A stretch of DNA of 64,000 nucleotides, from contig CM019828.1 in assembly GCA_009763385.1 (NCBI GenBank), forward strand, positions 20,965,000 through 21,028,999, given 5' to 3'. The translations under genes were made by a program, and so were the position numbers. Below are positions 34,226 to 43,930 of the stretch, one piece after another. The stretch comes from Coix lacryma-jobi var. lacryma-jobi. Taxonomy: Eukaryota > Streptophyta > Magnoliopsida > Poales > Poaceae. The number at the start of each line of letters is the position of its first letter. Position 1 is the first letter of the stretch. The notes beneath the pieces are model-generated. The model had not been told where the DNA came from, searched no databases, and saw nothing but the letters and a program-made list of their open reading frames with translations.

Positions 34226-34563
34226 CACGCTAGCAGAACGTGCTCCACCGTAGCCAAGGGCATCCTGGACAAAATCATCTCTTACCTAGGCACAAGTTGG
34301 TGATGAAGCTGTTTTACCAAACAATTATTACAAAACAGCTCAGCTTGACTACAAAAGCTGCTTGTGAAGCTTATGAAGTGGAGCTGAGCTGTACCACGCT
34401 AGCAGAACGTGCTCCACCGTAGCCAAGGGCATCCTGGACAAAATCATCTCTTACCTAGGCACAAGTTGGTGATGAAGCTGTTTTACCAAACAATTATTAC
34501 AAAACAGCTCAGCTTGACTACAAAAGCTGCTTGTGAAGCTTATGAAGTGGAGCTGAGCTGTAC
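34226..34563. repeat. 169-bp tandem duplication at Harbinger right end
   Basis: Copies 34226-34394 and 34395-34563 are essentially identical (start CACGCTAGCAGAACG, end GAGCTGAGCTGTAC). The second copy leads into the terminal inverted repeat. Near-identity implies a recent duplication. Confidence 0.9.
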
Positions 34564-34596
34564 CAAACAGGCTAGGAACAAAAATAACAAAAACGT

Positions 34597-34669
34597 TGGA
34601 GACGCGGGGAATCGAACCCCGTGCCTCTCGCATGCGAAGCGAGCGCTCTACCATATGAGCTACGTCCCC
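34597..34669 (-). tRNA. tRNA-Ala (anticodon CGC)
   Basis: 73 nt on the minus strand, all stems pair: acceptor GGGGACG/CGTCTCC, D arm GCTC...GAGC, anticodon stem CTCGC/GCGAG with loop TTCGCAT (anticodon CGC), variable AGGCA, T arm CGGGG-TTCGATT-CCCCG, discriminator A. The third acceptor pair is G:U, the alanine identity determinant. A and B boxes are normal and a run of five T follows within 5 bases as a Pol III terminator. It lies 22 bp from the TSD at the right end of the Harbinger element. Confidence 0.95.
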
Positions 34670-36123
34670 TTGATGCTGCATAGTGGTAGACAAGTTTACT
34701 TGAACATTAAACATAGTGCCTCGGCAGTTGCATGACCGTCCAGCCTTGCATAAGCATGATTGCAAGAACAGGCCTGATCCCGAGAACGGCCCATACCTTG
34801 CTTGCCGTCTTTGCGCACTTGTATAGAATAGAAGAGTAGAGAAAATAAGGGTGACGAAAAAGAAAAGCAACGGCCTCATCACAAGTGAACCAGTCATTCA
34901 AACCACTGACGCACTGATCTGCCGTTGGACGCAAACCTCGGCCATGGCCTGGCCTCAACCCCAACCTCAAGGTTGAGCCCAGGATCGCCGTGGATCGATC
35001 CCGTCCAAACTCCAGTACGCGCACGTACAGCCAGCCAGCCAGCCGCCGAGTACACCGAGACGCGAGACGCGAGAGAGATGGTGGTTGTCGTTGTTGGGCC
35101 CGTCCCGGGACGGACAAAACAAAAGCGTTCCGCGCACGACGGGACGCCAGAACAGAATTCCGCTCGACCGACCGGACCGGGCACCAACCAACCAACCCTC
35201 TCGCTGCGGGACCAGGGCCACGGCCCACGGGGCTCCGCAAGGCGCAGGACTGAAAAGGTGCTGTGCTGCCAAGCCTCTCTCACGTGGGTGGGAATGTCCC
35301 GGTCCCGTTCCAATCCATGATGGACCATGCGTGGCAGCCAATCCTGTAGCGCACGGGAACGCGACGGGGCGGATGGATACAGTGAGTCACTGGTGCATGC
35401 TGACATGCTGAATCAGTGCGGGCAGCCAAGCCAGCAGATTCATGTGTCTCCCGGTCGTTGGTGAGACCGAGAGCTGAGAGGATGGCGGCGGCGGCGGATC
35501 AGGCCAACCACCTCACGAGGCTGCCGGGCGCTGATCGAGCGCCTATTGAGCACGGCGATGGTCATGGTCCCGGCGTTTTGAGTTTTCATTGACAACTGGA
35601 GGGAGTACTAGATTGTTGGTGGTGCTTGCCGATCTGATCCACTAGACGGGAAGACGTGGCACTCTTTGTAAAGAAAAAAAGATCAGGTGTCACCCGTGTC
35701 TATTTGACCCCATGACTAGGATCCCGTTTCTTTATATATTTTTCTCAGCTCATCAGACATCAGGGCGTTGGCTTGGCTGGATAAGCGAATGATGACGAGA
35801 AAGAGAGACACTGCAAGGGATTTGGTTGCTGAACAAATGCGTATTTCTGCGTGTGCTCTTTGGTCTTGGATAATACTGATAAGTACTAGCCGGGGTCGTA
35901 AAGTCCACGCAGAGGTATCCAGTTGCGAGTTCTGGATGGCAGTGTTTCGTTAGAGGAAGGAAGGAAAGGAAGTTTTGGGTGGCAGAGAACGACAGGACAA
36001 GCAGAGCTGCTGCCTCAACACTCAACAGGCTTTAAGGCTTCACCTGGACAAACAAATCCATGCATCCAACTGAATCCAAAAAAAAAAAAAAAAACCCGAC
36101 CATGGATCATCACTCTTTCTTTG
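34670..36123. other. Intergenic, no gene supported
   Basis: GC-rich between 34900 and 35560 with overlapping frames on both strands and no domain recognised. Contains short 'ccagccag' repeats. 36067-36084 is a poly-A run. Confidence 0.4.
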
Positions 36124-36218
36124 TACTCCCTCCGTCCCTAAATAACTACTTCTAGAAATCCGTGTTTCTCTCATAGACACGTTTTTCGGACGACAATTCA
36201 AAAGGGACGGAAAGAGTA
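36124..36218. mobile_element. Stowaway MITE, 95 bp
   Basis: TA-bounded, left end CTCCCTCCGTCCCTAAATAA, right end GGGACGGAAAGAG. Same family as 209-303 and 15526-15620. Confidence 0.88.
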
Positions 36219-36427
36219 ATTTGTTATTTAGTACTCCCTATGTTACCAAATAAATCAATTCCTTGAATTAAAACAACATCAGCTGGTTATTCCTAGAATC
36301 AAAACAACATCAGTCCGTTTAGTAGCCACAGAGACCATGAGCCGAACAGTCCTATAAGTCAATTTATCTTAAGTTTGATTAATTTTATTGGAAAGAGTAA
36401 CAACATATATCTATAACACAAAATAAG

Positions 36428-36660
36428 AAAAAAAAAGTCTAGATAACCCTCTGTAGTTTAATACCTGCACACTTAATCCCACATCCTACAAAATCAGTTT
36501 TCCTACACCCTATTCTTTGAAAACGGTTTAATTAACCCCCTAAGCGGTATCAGAGGGTGGTTTTGGCCGACGTGGCGTGTTGCGTGGTAGCCGCGGCCAC
36601 CGTGGCCTTTGGGCGTGGCCCAGGCCCACCCGTCAGGCACAGCCCCGCCTCTACAGCCGC
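36428..36660. repeat. Pack-MULE left terminal inverted repeat
   Basis: Pairs with 38300-38523 in inverted orientation with small indels. The inner GC-rich part reads 'gttgcgtggtagccgcggcc' and 'gtcaggcacagccccg'. Confidence 0.85.
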
Positions 36661-37290
36661 AGCCCTGCCATCACCACAGTCGCGCCCCCAAGCCCCGCCT
36701 CCGCCACAGCCCCCCCCCCCCCCCCCCTCTCAGCCTCTCATCGCCACGGCGCCTCCGCCGCCACCCACCCCCACCGCCCACCGCCACCACGTCCTCGTCG
36801 CGCTCCTCCGCAACCGCCACCACGCCATGCTCCCCCGCCGCCCACAATGCCGCCACCGCCACCGCTCGTCTTCTCTCCCCCCTCCCACTCAACCCCCGCT
36901 GCCACCGTGCTGCGCCCTGCCACCGCCGTCACCGTCTATTCGCCCACTGCAACAGCCAACCCCTCGGCCTCAAGCGCCATCGCCGCCTCGCCCGCTCACG
37001 CCGCCTCCGCCACATATCCAGCCTCCGCTGACACACGTGTCGCCTCCACCTAGCCCTCCGCACCACATTGTTATCATCGTGGTGTTCGTCTCACTGGGCG
37101 GCCTGCTGCTGCTGGCATGCCTCGCCGCGCTCCTCTGCTGGCACAAGAAGAGGGGCGGAAGACGAAGACCAAGGCTGAGGTGCTCAACTTGAGCGACCAT
37201 GTCCATGTCCACAAGGAGACCATGCCAGGCCCCCGGGGCGCCAACATCGTCCGGCTGACAGTAGACGAGGACGTCAAGTTCCAAGAGGCG
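36661..37290 (+). pseudogene. Captured fragment: TED7-like proline-rich single-pass membrane protein
   Basis: A long proline-rich region (36660-37050, including a C14 run) leads into HHIVIIVVFVSLGGLLLLAC, a single membrane helix, then a Lys/Arg-rich stop-transfer segment. A frame change follows, then KAEVLNLSDHVHVHKE, MPGPRGANIVRLTVDEDV and KFQEA. This order, Pro-rich exterior, one helix, short acidic cytoplasmic tail with a G-P-x-G motif, recalls TRACHEARY ELEMENT DIFFERENTIATION-RELATED 7-type proteins of secondary wall formation. Assignment is from memory of the family and moderate. No start codon context or stop typical of an intact gene. Confidence 0.5.
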
Positions 37291-37505
37291 TCACTGCTGC
37301 TGCGGGCGCTGAGCCGGCGGCGGACCTGGGTGCGTTGTTCCTGGCCGTGTACGCCGCGTTGCTCTCCTCCTCCTGGTCCCTGCTGGCCTCTGTCCGCGCC
37401 TGGTACTACGCCGCCGCTGCCTCCGCCTCTCCGCCTCCGCCTCCCTCCGCCCCCTCCTGGCCCACCGCGCTCTACGCCTCCGTCATGTACGGCGCCGTGT
37501 TCGGC
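37291..37505 (+). pseudogene. Captured fragment of a multi-pass membrane protein, left part
   Basis: Frame with FLAVYAALLSSSWSLLASVRAWYYAAAASA, Pro-rich linker, then TALYASVMYGAVFGLL, suggesting two hydrophobic segments. Protein not identified. It stops where an LTR remnant is inserted, and similar hydrophobic sequence resumes at about 38013. Confidence 0.5.
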
Positions 37506-38012
37506 CTGTTAGACTGATCTCTTTCCCAAATGGCCCAACGACCATTAGGCCTTGACCTCGCGCCCTGATCGGGGGCGCCCACCCCATTTAATGGCTGGTG
37601 AGCCCACGTCGCACTGCGCATATACAGAGGATGGGGGCCGGTGGCTCTCAGTACGAGGTTCACCGTGAGCCATTCTCCCCACCGACAAACCCTAACCCGA
37701 TCTAGTGAGGGGCGCAGCCAGCGACGGGAAGCTCCGCCGCCGCTGTTCCTCATCCCCGTCGCACTGGACCACGTCCGTCTATGTCATCACCGCCGGACTC
37801 CTACGCCACCGTCTCCCTCTCGCGTCGCCGACGACCCCAGGACCCCGAAGGCCATGGCGGGCGACGGCTCCACCTCCTCTACTACATCGTCAAGCTCTAA
37901 CAACCTCGGTATGGAACCTCGGACCCTCCTTCCCCTCGGATCTACTCTCTTGTAGTTCATAGGACATGTTTATGCACTGCTAGTGTTTTTACCCGGCTAG
38001 ATCTACTCCTAG
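37506..38012 (-). mobile_element. LTR remnant related to copia-2, inserted in the Pack-MULE
   Basis: Begins TGTTAGACTGATCTC and, read on the minus strand, follows the copia-2 LTR: 'tatatgcRcaRtgcgacg', 'cccccgatcaggg', 'ggccgttgggcc'-like, and 'aaccctaa' and 'cagcgRcgggaagc' in the middle. It has one LTR's length and no internal region, so a solo LTR is likely. The right edge is imprecise. Confidence 0.55.
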
Positions 38013-38299
38013 TTGGTCCTGTGGATCAATCACGGCCTGCTCTCCATGGTCGCGGCGCTCGTCGTCGCCGCGCCCGCCATGCTCGTCACCTGGACCACGT
38101 CCTCGTGCTCCTCGCCTTCGCGAGCCGGCCCCCCCAGTCGCTCGCTCGTCCGCCGACCCCCCCACCACCAGGGACATCGCGGCCGCGCTCCGCGTCCTCC
38201 TCCGCGCCTCCCTCCGCTCTGCGCCGCCGCCGCTCGCCGCTCCTCTCGCGCTCCTCCTAGCCTCGACCAAGGCGCAGGCCGCCGCGCTTGCTGTGGCTG
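38013..38299 (+). pseudogene. Captured membrane protein fragment, right part
   Basis: Continues the piece at 37291-37505: WINHGLLSMVAALVVAAPAM with further hydrophobic sequence, then Arg/Ser/Pro-rich frames that shift several times. It runs into the right inverted repeat. No identifiable product. Confidence 0.45.
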
Positions 38300-38523
38300 C
38301 AGAGTCGGGGCTGTGCCTGACGGGTGGGCCTGGGCCATGCCCAAAGGCCACGATGGTCGCGACCGCCACGCAGCACGCCACGTCGGCCAAAACCGCCCTC
38401 CAATACCGCTTAGAGGGTTAATTAAACCGTTTTCAAAGAATAGGGTGTAGGAAAACTGGTTTTGTAGGCGGTGAGGTTAAGTGTTCCAGGTGTCAAACGA
38501 CAGGGATTATCTAGACTTTTTCC
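38300..38523. repeat. Pack-MULE right terminal inverted repeat
   Basis: Inverted counterpart of 36428-36660, ending GTCTAGACTTTTTCC before the TSD. Confidence 0.85.
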
Positions 38524-38532
38524 CAAAATAAG

Positions 38533-39358
38533 ACATAACTCTTGCAATCTATTTATTCAGTGTGGAGTCGAACTTGAGTTCATCGATGCAGGAATGTTAG
38601 CGAGCAGTTCTCTACATGATCTGCACGTCGCAAGGCTCACAGGCTCTCCTTGTTTGTAGCTTAGATACAGCTGATGGCTCCCCTTATTTGTAGTCAATCT
38701 CAATCGTGATGTAAATGTGTATTTAGGCGTAAGCCTTTGAGCAATACAACTTGAGCTGTCTGCCATTCGTTATTCTCCTCTTACACAAGGAAAAACAACA
38801 GTTGAACTTGGAAAGAAAGATTTTTCAGGCAAGCAGAAGAAAGCAGAGCCACATGAAAGAAAGATTTTCAGGCGAGCAGAAGAAAGCAGATCCACATGCT
38901 TTGGATTGCACACAACCACATACACCACTTACTAGCAGTACTTGGGGTAATTACAGAGGAGAGGGTACGTAGAAAACAAAGCAGGCAGCCGTAGGAGCAT
39001 TCTCATGTCAGAGTTCTCCAGATCCAGGAACTGAAGAATACGTATACTGGTCGCCTAGGCCAAACTGGAGCAGGATAGATCGGCGCCCACTTCTAACCCT
39101 CACGAAGTGATCATCGTCGTCGTCGTCATCATCATCCTACCACGACTCTCTACTTATACTAGAGAAGACACACGTGCACCACCACCCCACACGCGGATTC
39201 AGAAGAACACAAACATACTACTACTATATAGAGGAAACACGACGAGCCTCAGACCGAGAACGAAACGCTGTCTAGAGTCTAGACTAGATTCATATTCCTC
39301 TGCATGCCCCTCTGCTCCTCCTCCGTTGCTTATTGGCGCTGGCTGGATTTGCTCTAGC
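38533..39358. other. Downstream flank of the DRM1-like gene
   Basis: Includes the presumed 3' UTR of the minus-strand gene (about 39000-39358). A direct repeat around 'agcagaagaaagcagaKccacatg' occurs at 38833 and 38876. No other gene seen. Confidence 0.4.
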
Positions 39359-40705
39359 TCAGCGGTCCAACGAGCTGATCACCACCCTGCAAAGCGAAGC
39401 GAATCAGGGACAGAAGCTGTATCAGGATCAACAACCCAGTAATGAATGAATCGTCAGGATTCAGAATTAACAATATGTGATTGTGAATGGTCAGAACTCA
39501 GAACCACCCATTCATGATTCATGTATGCATGGATTGTGATCTGTGACGATGCATCAAGGCGAAGCGAGAGCGTGGCCGAGAACGAACCAGTCGTACACGG
39601 TGGGGCTCCTGGGCCCGGCGACGGCCGGCTCCGGCCCATCGGAGACCTTGGTTTTCCGCCGGAACCTCCTCCAGCCGTCCGTCTTGGGCGTGGTACCTGC
39701 ACCAAACACACAGGCCAACAACAACACAGAGGGAGTCAGGCTCAGCCGCTCAGGCATACAGTATGGACCAGATGCATCGTGTTTGCATGCACTAGTTCTC
39801 ATTGCTTTCTGATGAATGAACCCGTTGTTATCATGCACCAAACACACCTAACAAATGTCTAATCTGGGTGGTTCTAGACCTGACAATCACACTGTACTCT
39901 CCCCACTGAATCATCATCATCTGTTATCAGGAAGGTGGTAGTATTACGCATTGACTTAATTCCTGCGGTGTTTACCAACTAATCCCGGCACATCTGTGAC
40001 CGCGTTGCGCGAAAGAAGGCGTAGAATAGCAGTTTTGTCTTTGTCCTTCCATACAAAAAAAAAAATTATCATTTATTTTTTATGATTTATGCTAATAGAT
40101 TTGAACCATTAGATGAAAATCTGAAGGTTATAGTCGTCGCCTGAAAATATGTTATATTTCAGGCGTCTGAAATATAGCAAATCCCTTACAAACAACATGA
40201 ATAAAACGTCAAAAATTATATACTTTTTCTCGTTCCTTTTACTGTCCCATTTCATCGGAGATCCAATCCTGCGCAGACGGCAGACCTATTATCTTAAAAA
40301 GGAAACGATTTTTTTTTTTTGATTAGAAAAGGAAACGATTTTTACCCAATGAATGGGGCGACGACCAAGAAACAGAGGGAGGCGGGCGAGGGCGAGCCCA
40401 CCTGTGGCGAACGGCGAGTCGGGGGTGCTGGCCGGGGAGGACGGGACGGAGGAGCTGTAGGAGTCGCCGCGCGGCGAGGCGTCGACGGAGAGGGACGGCG
40501 GGCGGGCGATGGTGATGCTGCGCGTCACCGCCGGCGCCGGCGCCGGCGCGTCGGCGGCCGCGGCGGGAGCGGGGGCCGGGAAGGACGAGGACGACGAGGA
40601 GGAGGGGGAGAAGGAGGAGTACTTGCGGAGCCTGCCGAGGCCGGAGTCGGGCCGCGGGCCGGCCACCGTCTCGTCCCAGAGCTGGTCGAGGAGGCCCATT
40701 CCCAC
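39359..40705 (-). CDS. Dormancy-associated / auxin-repressed protein (DRM1-type)
   Basis: Three exons read by eye: 40402-40705, 39588-39696 and 39359-39386, all with GT..AG borders and consistent phase, total 146 codons from the first ATG. A second ATG two codons on gives the canonical start MGLLDQLWDETVAGPRPDSG. Exon 1 continues with LRKYSSFSPSS, an Ala/Pro/Ser linker, TRSITIARPPSLSVDASPRG and SSPASTPDSPF; exon 2 gives WRRFRRKTK and RSPTVYDW; the 28-nt exon 3 supplies VVISSLDR and the stop. This is the full motif series of the family, small disordered proteins whose transcripts mark growth arrest, dormancy and low auxin; the molecular role is not settled. If exon 2 is not spliced at 39588, an alternative end of about 14 residues would result. 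TATA at 40931. The only clearly intact host protein gene here. Confidence 0.9.
40297..40343 (-). mobile_element. Tiny poly-T insertion with direct repeat in DRM1-like intron 1
   Basis: AAAAGGAAACGATTTTT is repeated at 40297 and 40327, separated by T's and 'gattag'. Same architecture as 19325-19386: a minimal retroposed body with a poly(A) tail on the minus strand. Slippage duplication is the alternative. Confidence 0.4.
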
Positions 40706-40930
40706 CAGGGACCAGACGATGGTCTGTGCGATTGGTTGGGTGGTGTGGTGGTGACCCTGCGCTGCGTGCGCGTCTTGGACGTATGCGTGCGCGCCTTGTC
40801 GCGACGCGAGTGAGGAGGAGGGAGGAGAGAAGAGGATCCGGGTATGCCTGGAGCAGTTGAGACTTGAGAGCCTCGGGGCAGGGCGGATGACGATCCCTCT
40901 GTTCTCTCGGGAACGGTGGCCTGGGGAGGA

Positions 40931-40940
40931 TTTTTATAGA
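40931..40940 (-). promoter_or_regulatory. TATA box of the DRM1-like gene
   Basis: Minus-strand CTATAAAAA, about 230 bp upstream of the start codon, leaving room for a leader of roughly 200 nt. Confidence 0.6.
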
Positions 40941-41022
40941 GAAGAACCAAGAAGATCGTGGGCGTGAGAGGATTCAGGCGAGATATTAGGGTATGGGTGT
41001 AAATTTGGATAAGGGAGAGCTC

Positions 41023-41246
41023 GGGAGTATTTGGTTGCTGCCAAACATTGCCACGCCACAGCCGTGGCTCGCCACAACAATTCAAGGCGTTTGTTTGGTT
41101 CATAACACAGTGAAGGCCGCCACAAAAAATTATAGTATAAACGCTGCCGCAAAGTGTGGCGCACAAAAATCCCGCCGCATGTGCGGCACGCCACACTCTG
41201 CCGCGTCTTCGGCATGGCCAGTGGTGGCCTGTAACCAAACAAGCTC
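41023..41246. mobile_element. Tourist/PIF-like MITE upstream of the DRM1-like gene
   Basis: The left end GGGAGTATTTGGTTGCTGCC and inverted right end GAGCTTGTTTGGTTACAGGCC resemble the GGGC/TGTTTGGTT type, with CTC on both sides. Interior contains GC-rich 'gccgccgcatgtgcggc'-like palindromes. Within about 100 bp of the TATA box, so it may affect expression. Confidence 0.55.
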
Positions 41247-41390
41247 CTCATCTTCTTTTCACCTCTCCTCGTTGTTGGCTCGGCTCCGTTGACCGTAAAC
41301 CTGCTAATGGGTCCAGAGGAAACATTTTTTTTTTGAGGGGGGAGACGGGTTCTCTCACATGGGTGTGTGTTGACAGTTGTAAACAGATGT

Positions 41391-41650
41391 TACTCTCTTC
41401 GTAAAAAAAAACATGTAATTCTCGCTTATCGAGGAGTCAAACAATTTGAACTTTGACCAAAATTATATAAAAAATACTAATATTCTTGATTTCAAAAAAG
41501 TAACATTAGATTAGTAATAGAATATATTTTCGTAATAATTTTATTTAACAACATAAATACTAATACTTTTTATTATAACATTGGTCAAACTTGAACTAAT
41601 TTAACCGGTACAGATCCCATAATTGCATGTTTTTATGGACGGAGGGAATA
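41391..41650. mobile_element. Stowaway-like MITE, diverged
   Basis: TA-bounded with ends CTCTCTTCGTAAAAAAAAACATG and CATGTTTTTATGGACGGAGGGA, AT-rich interior with 'aactttgaccaaaattatat'. Related to 15668-15934. Confidence 0.7.
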
Positions 41651-41734
41651 TTTTACTATGGGTCAGATCGAGTTTGGGTTACAGAAAAAACATGTCAGGA
41701 CGGGTCAGCGAAAAGATTGTGCTCATATACCTTC

Positions 41735-42470
41735 CATCAATATGTGGGCACCACATCAAAACTAGACACTGGAAATAAAAAGTTGTGTTTACACTATAAA
41801 ATTTTACCTAAATTACCTGAAACTTGTTACAGATGATTTAATTTAACAAGATGCTATTTTATGCTAATTGTCACCATCAGATCAATATGTGGGCCCACAT
41901 CAAAGTTGGACCCTAGCAATAAAAGTTTGCTTTCACATTATAAAATTTTAGCTGAATTGACTGAAATTTGTTAAGGACTTCATGTCAATTGACACTGCTA
42001 GATCCATATATGAGCCCCACATCAAAGTCGGATCCTAGAAATAAAAGTTTGTGTTTATATTCTAAAATTTTAATTGAATTGACTGCAATTTATTACAAAT
42101 AATTTAATTTAACAAGCAGTTACTTTCGTGTCAACTGGTACTACTAGATCAATATATGGGTCCCACATCAAGCTGGACCCTAGAATTTAAACTCGCATTC
42201 ACACTATAAAATTTTACCTGAATTGACTAAAATTTGTTGCATATGATTTAATTTAACAAATAACTACTTTATGTCAATTGACATTGTCAGATCAATATAT
42301 GGGCCCTACACCAAAAGTCGGACCCTATAAATAAAAGCTCGCATTCATACTATAAAAATTTATTTGAATTGACTTAAATTTGTTACAGATGATTTAATTT
42401 AACAAGCAGTCACTTTATGTCAATTGACATTATCAGATTAATATATGGGCCCCACACCAAAGTTGGACCA
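41735..42470. repeat. Tandem repeat, ~144-bp monomer, five copies plus a part
   Basis: Monomers start near 41735, 41880 (shortened), 42001, 42145, 42290 and 42434. Each has 'gatcaatatatgggcccac', 'tataaaattttacctgaatt' and 'gatttaatttaacaag'. Copies differ by several percent. No coding potential. Confidence 0.85.
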
Positions 42471-42550
42471 ATTTGAATCCTTTCTATTATTCACTAAATA
42501 TTTAAGTGGGACTGAGACAGGTGAAGACTTCATGTGACAATGAGTTAGAG

Positions 42551-42611
42551 TGGGTGTGAGACGGATTTAGCCCGTTAGCGGGTGTGAGACGGATTTACCC
42601 CGTTAGCGGGT
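42551..42611. repeat. 28-bp direct duplication
   Basis: 'gggtgtgagacggattta' plus 'cccgttagc' occurs twice in tandem, with a third partial unit. Confidence 0.8.
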
Positions 42612-43040
42612 GTTGACTGTTTTTTTTACAACAAACGGTAACATATTATTAACAGCACGAACCTGATAGCAAGGTTACATTCTGCAAGTTTACATATTCC
42701 ATTGCATTGACTAATGGACAATGCGGAGCTCCGGCGAAGCCCTACCATGGCCGTGGCGGTGGGCGGCGGGGCGGCGATGGAGGGCGGGGGAGGGGATGCC
42801 TGGCGCCTGGAGGACGGCGTCCGGACGCACGGGACGTGTCCGGACGTCCGGGCGCTAGCCCTACCGTTCTATTTACCTTCTCTCCTGTGTGAAGTTTCGC
42901 AGGAGTTCTGCAAATGATTAAAACTTGATGGACTAGTATTTAAGCACTTGGTATGGATAAGATCGATCTCCCACCACCTTTGACACATTCAACCATGGTG
43001 CTAACTTAAGCATCTGCCTCACCCTCTATATATCCTCTAA

Positions 43041-43399
43041 GGCCAAGTACATTGGTCTTATCTCATAGGTGGTCTCATATAATGCCATATAATTTTAAGA
43101 CGACTTAGTAGACGACATGTACAATACTTTGTTTTTTAGGTTGTCTCGTAGCAACTCATGATTCCTTAATTTATGGATAGAATAAAAATAAATTGTGAGT
43201 TGCATGACAACAACAACTCATACAATGGTAGAATAATTGTCTCATAGTCCTAAATTTTAGCTCACGAGGTGGTTGTTTCGCGAAACAACGACCTCTTCCT
43301 CTTTCGCTTCTCTCTTTCCTCCACATCAGCAAAAATCTTATGTGACACTGCATGAGAGACGATGTACGAGACAGCTGACGTGTATCAATGTACTTGCCC
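43041..43399. mobile_element. Family B Tourist-like MITE, complete (359 bp)
   Basis: Ends GGCCAAGTACATTG and CAATGTACTTGCCC (inverted), flanked by TAA at 43038-43040 and 43400-43402. A truncated relative lies at 14519-14700. Confidence 0.88.
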
Positions 43400-43639
43400 T
43401 AACATGGCTAATGGTAGGTGTGTGAAATTAGAACCGGTGTTCATTCATCGCTAATTAGGCACATCCACCATGCACATGTGCATGCTATCTATCAGATGCT
43501 GCTGTGGATTGATTAGTGCTAAGCCCGTACACAGTGTATGACCAAACGACAGGGAAAGTGCTGAGCCCGAGATGAGATTGATCAGTGATCACGCATGCAC
43601 TACTACAGAACAGGGTCATAGGCCGATTCTCAAAATCGC

Positions 43640-43930
43640 CTTTAGTCTCGGCGTTTTTGCCGGCCGGGACTAATAGACCCTTTAGTCCCGGTCGGTAACA
43701 CGAACCGGGACTAAAGGGCCTGCCCCAACGGCTACTGCGCAGAGCTGCCGGGGCAGGGACCCTTTAGTCCCGGTCCGTGTTACCAACCGGGACTAAAGGG
43801 CACTCTTTAGTCCCGGTTGGTGCCACGGACCGGGACTAAAGATTTAGCCACGGTTTGTGGCTTGCCCCGGGATAAATGATCACCTTTTAGCCCCAGTTTT
43901 TTATACAACCGGGACTAAAGCTCCCCGGTT
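43640..43930. repeat. CACTA subterminal inverted repeats, block 1
   Basis: About seven copies of TTTAGTCCCGGT / ACCGGGACTAAA in alternating orientation, with palindrome core GTCGGTAACACGAACC or TGGTGCCACGGACC. These are the presumed binding sites for the element's TNPA-like protein. Confidence 0.85.

Larger units (their letters stand above)
31425..34572 (+). mobile_element. PIF/Harbinger DNA transposon with transposase gene
   Basis: The left end GGGCTGTTTGGCACAGCTTC and right end, read inverted, GCCTGTTTGGTACAGCTC are the PIF/Tourist type. The trinucleotide TAG flanks both sides (31422-31424 and 34573-34575), one base off the usual TWA. The interior encodes a DDE_4-type nuclease on the plus strand. 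The right subterminal 169 bp is duplicated in tandem. No separate Myb-like ORF1 was recognised inside, so mobility would need one in trans. Confidence 0.85.
36428..38523. mobile_element. Pack-MULE (Mutator-like element with captured gene fragments)
   Basis: Identical 9-bp duplications CAAAATAAG flank it (36419-36427 and 38524-38532). Terminal inverted repeats of about 200 bp start AAAAAGTCTAGATAA and include 'tacaccctattctttgaaaa' and the GC block 'ccgacgtggcgtg'. No transposase is present. The interior holds proline-rich and membrane-protein coding pieces of host type, an LTR remnant, and nothing else, which is the Pack-MULE pattern. Confidence 0.9.

Noticed and set aside
34707..35411. Overlapping ORFs up to 177 codons, both strands
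   Set aside because: GC-driven frames, no start context, no domain and no splice pattern of a gene.
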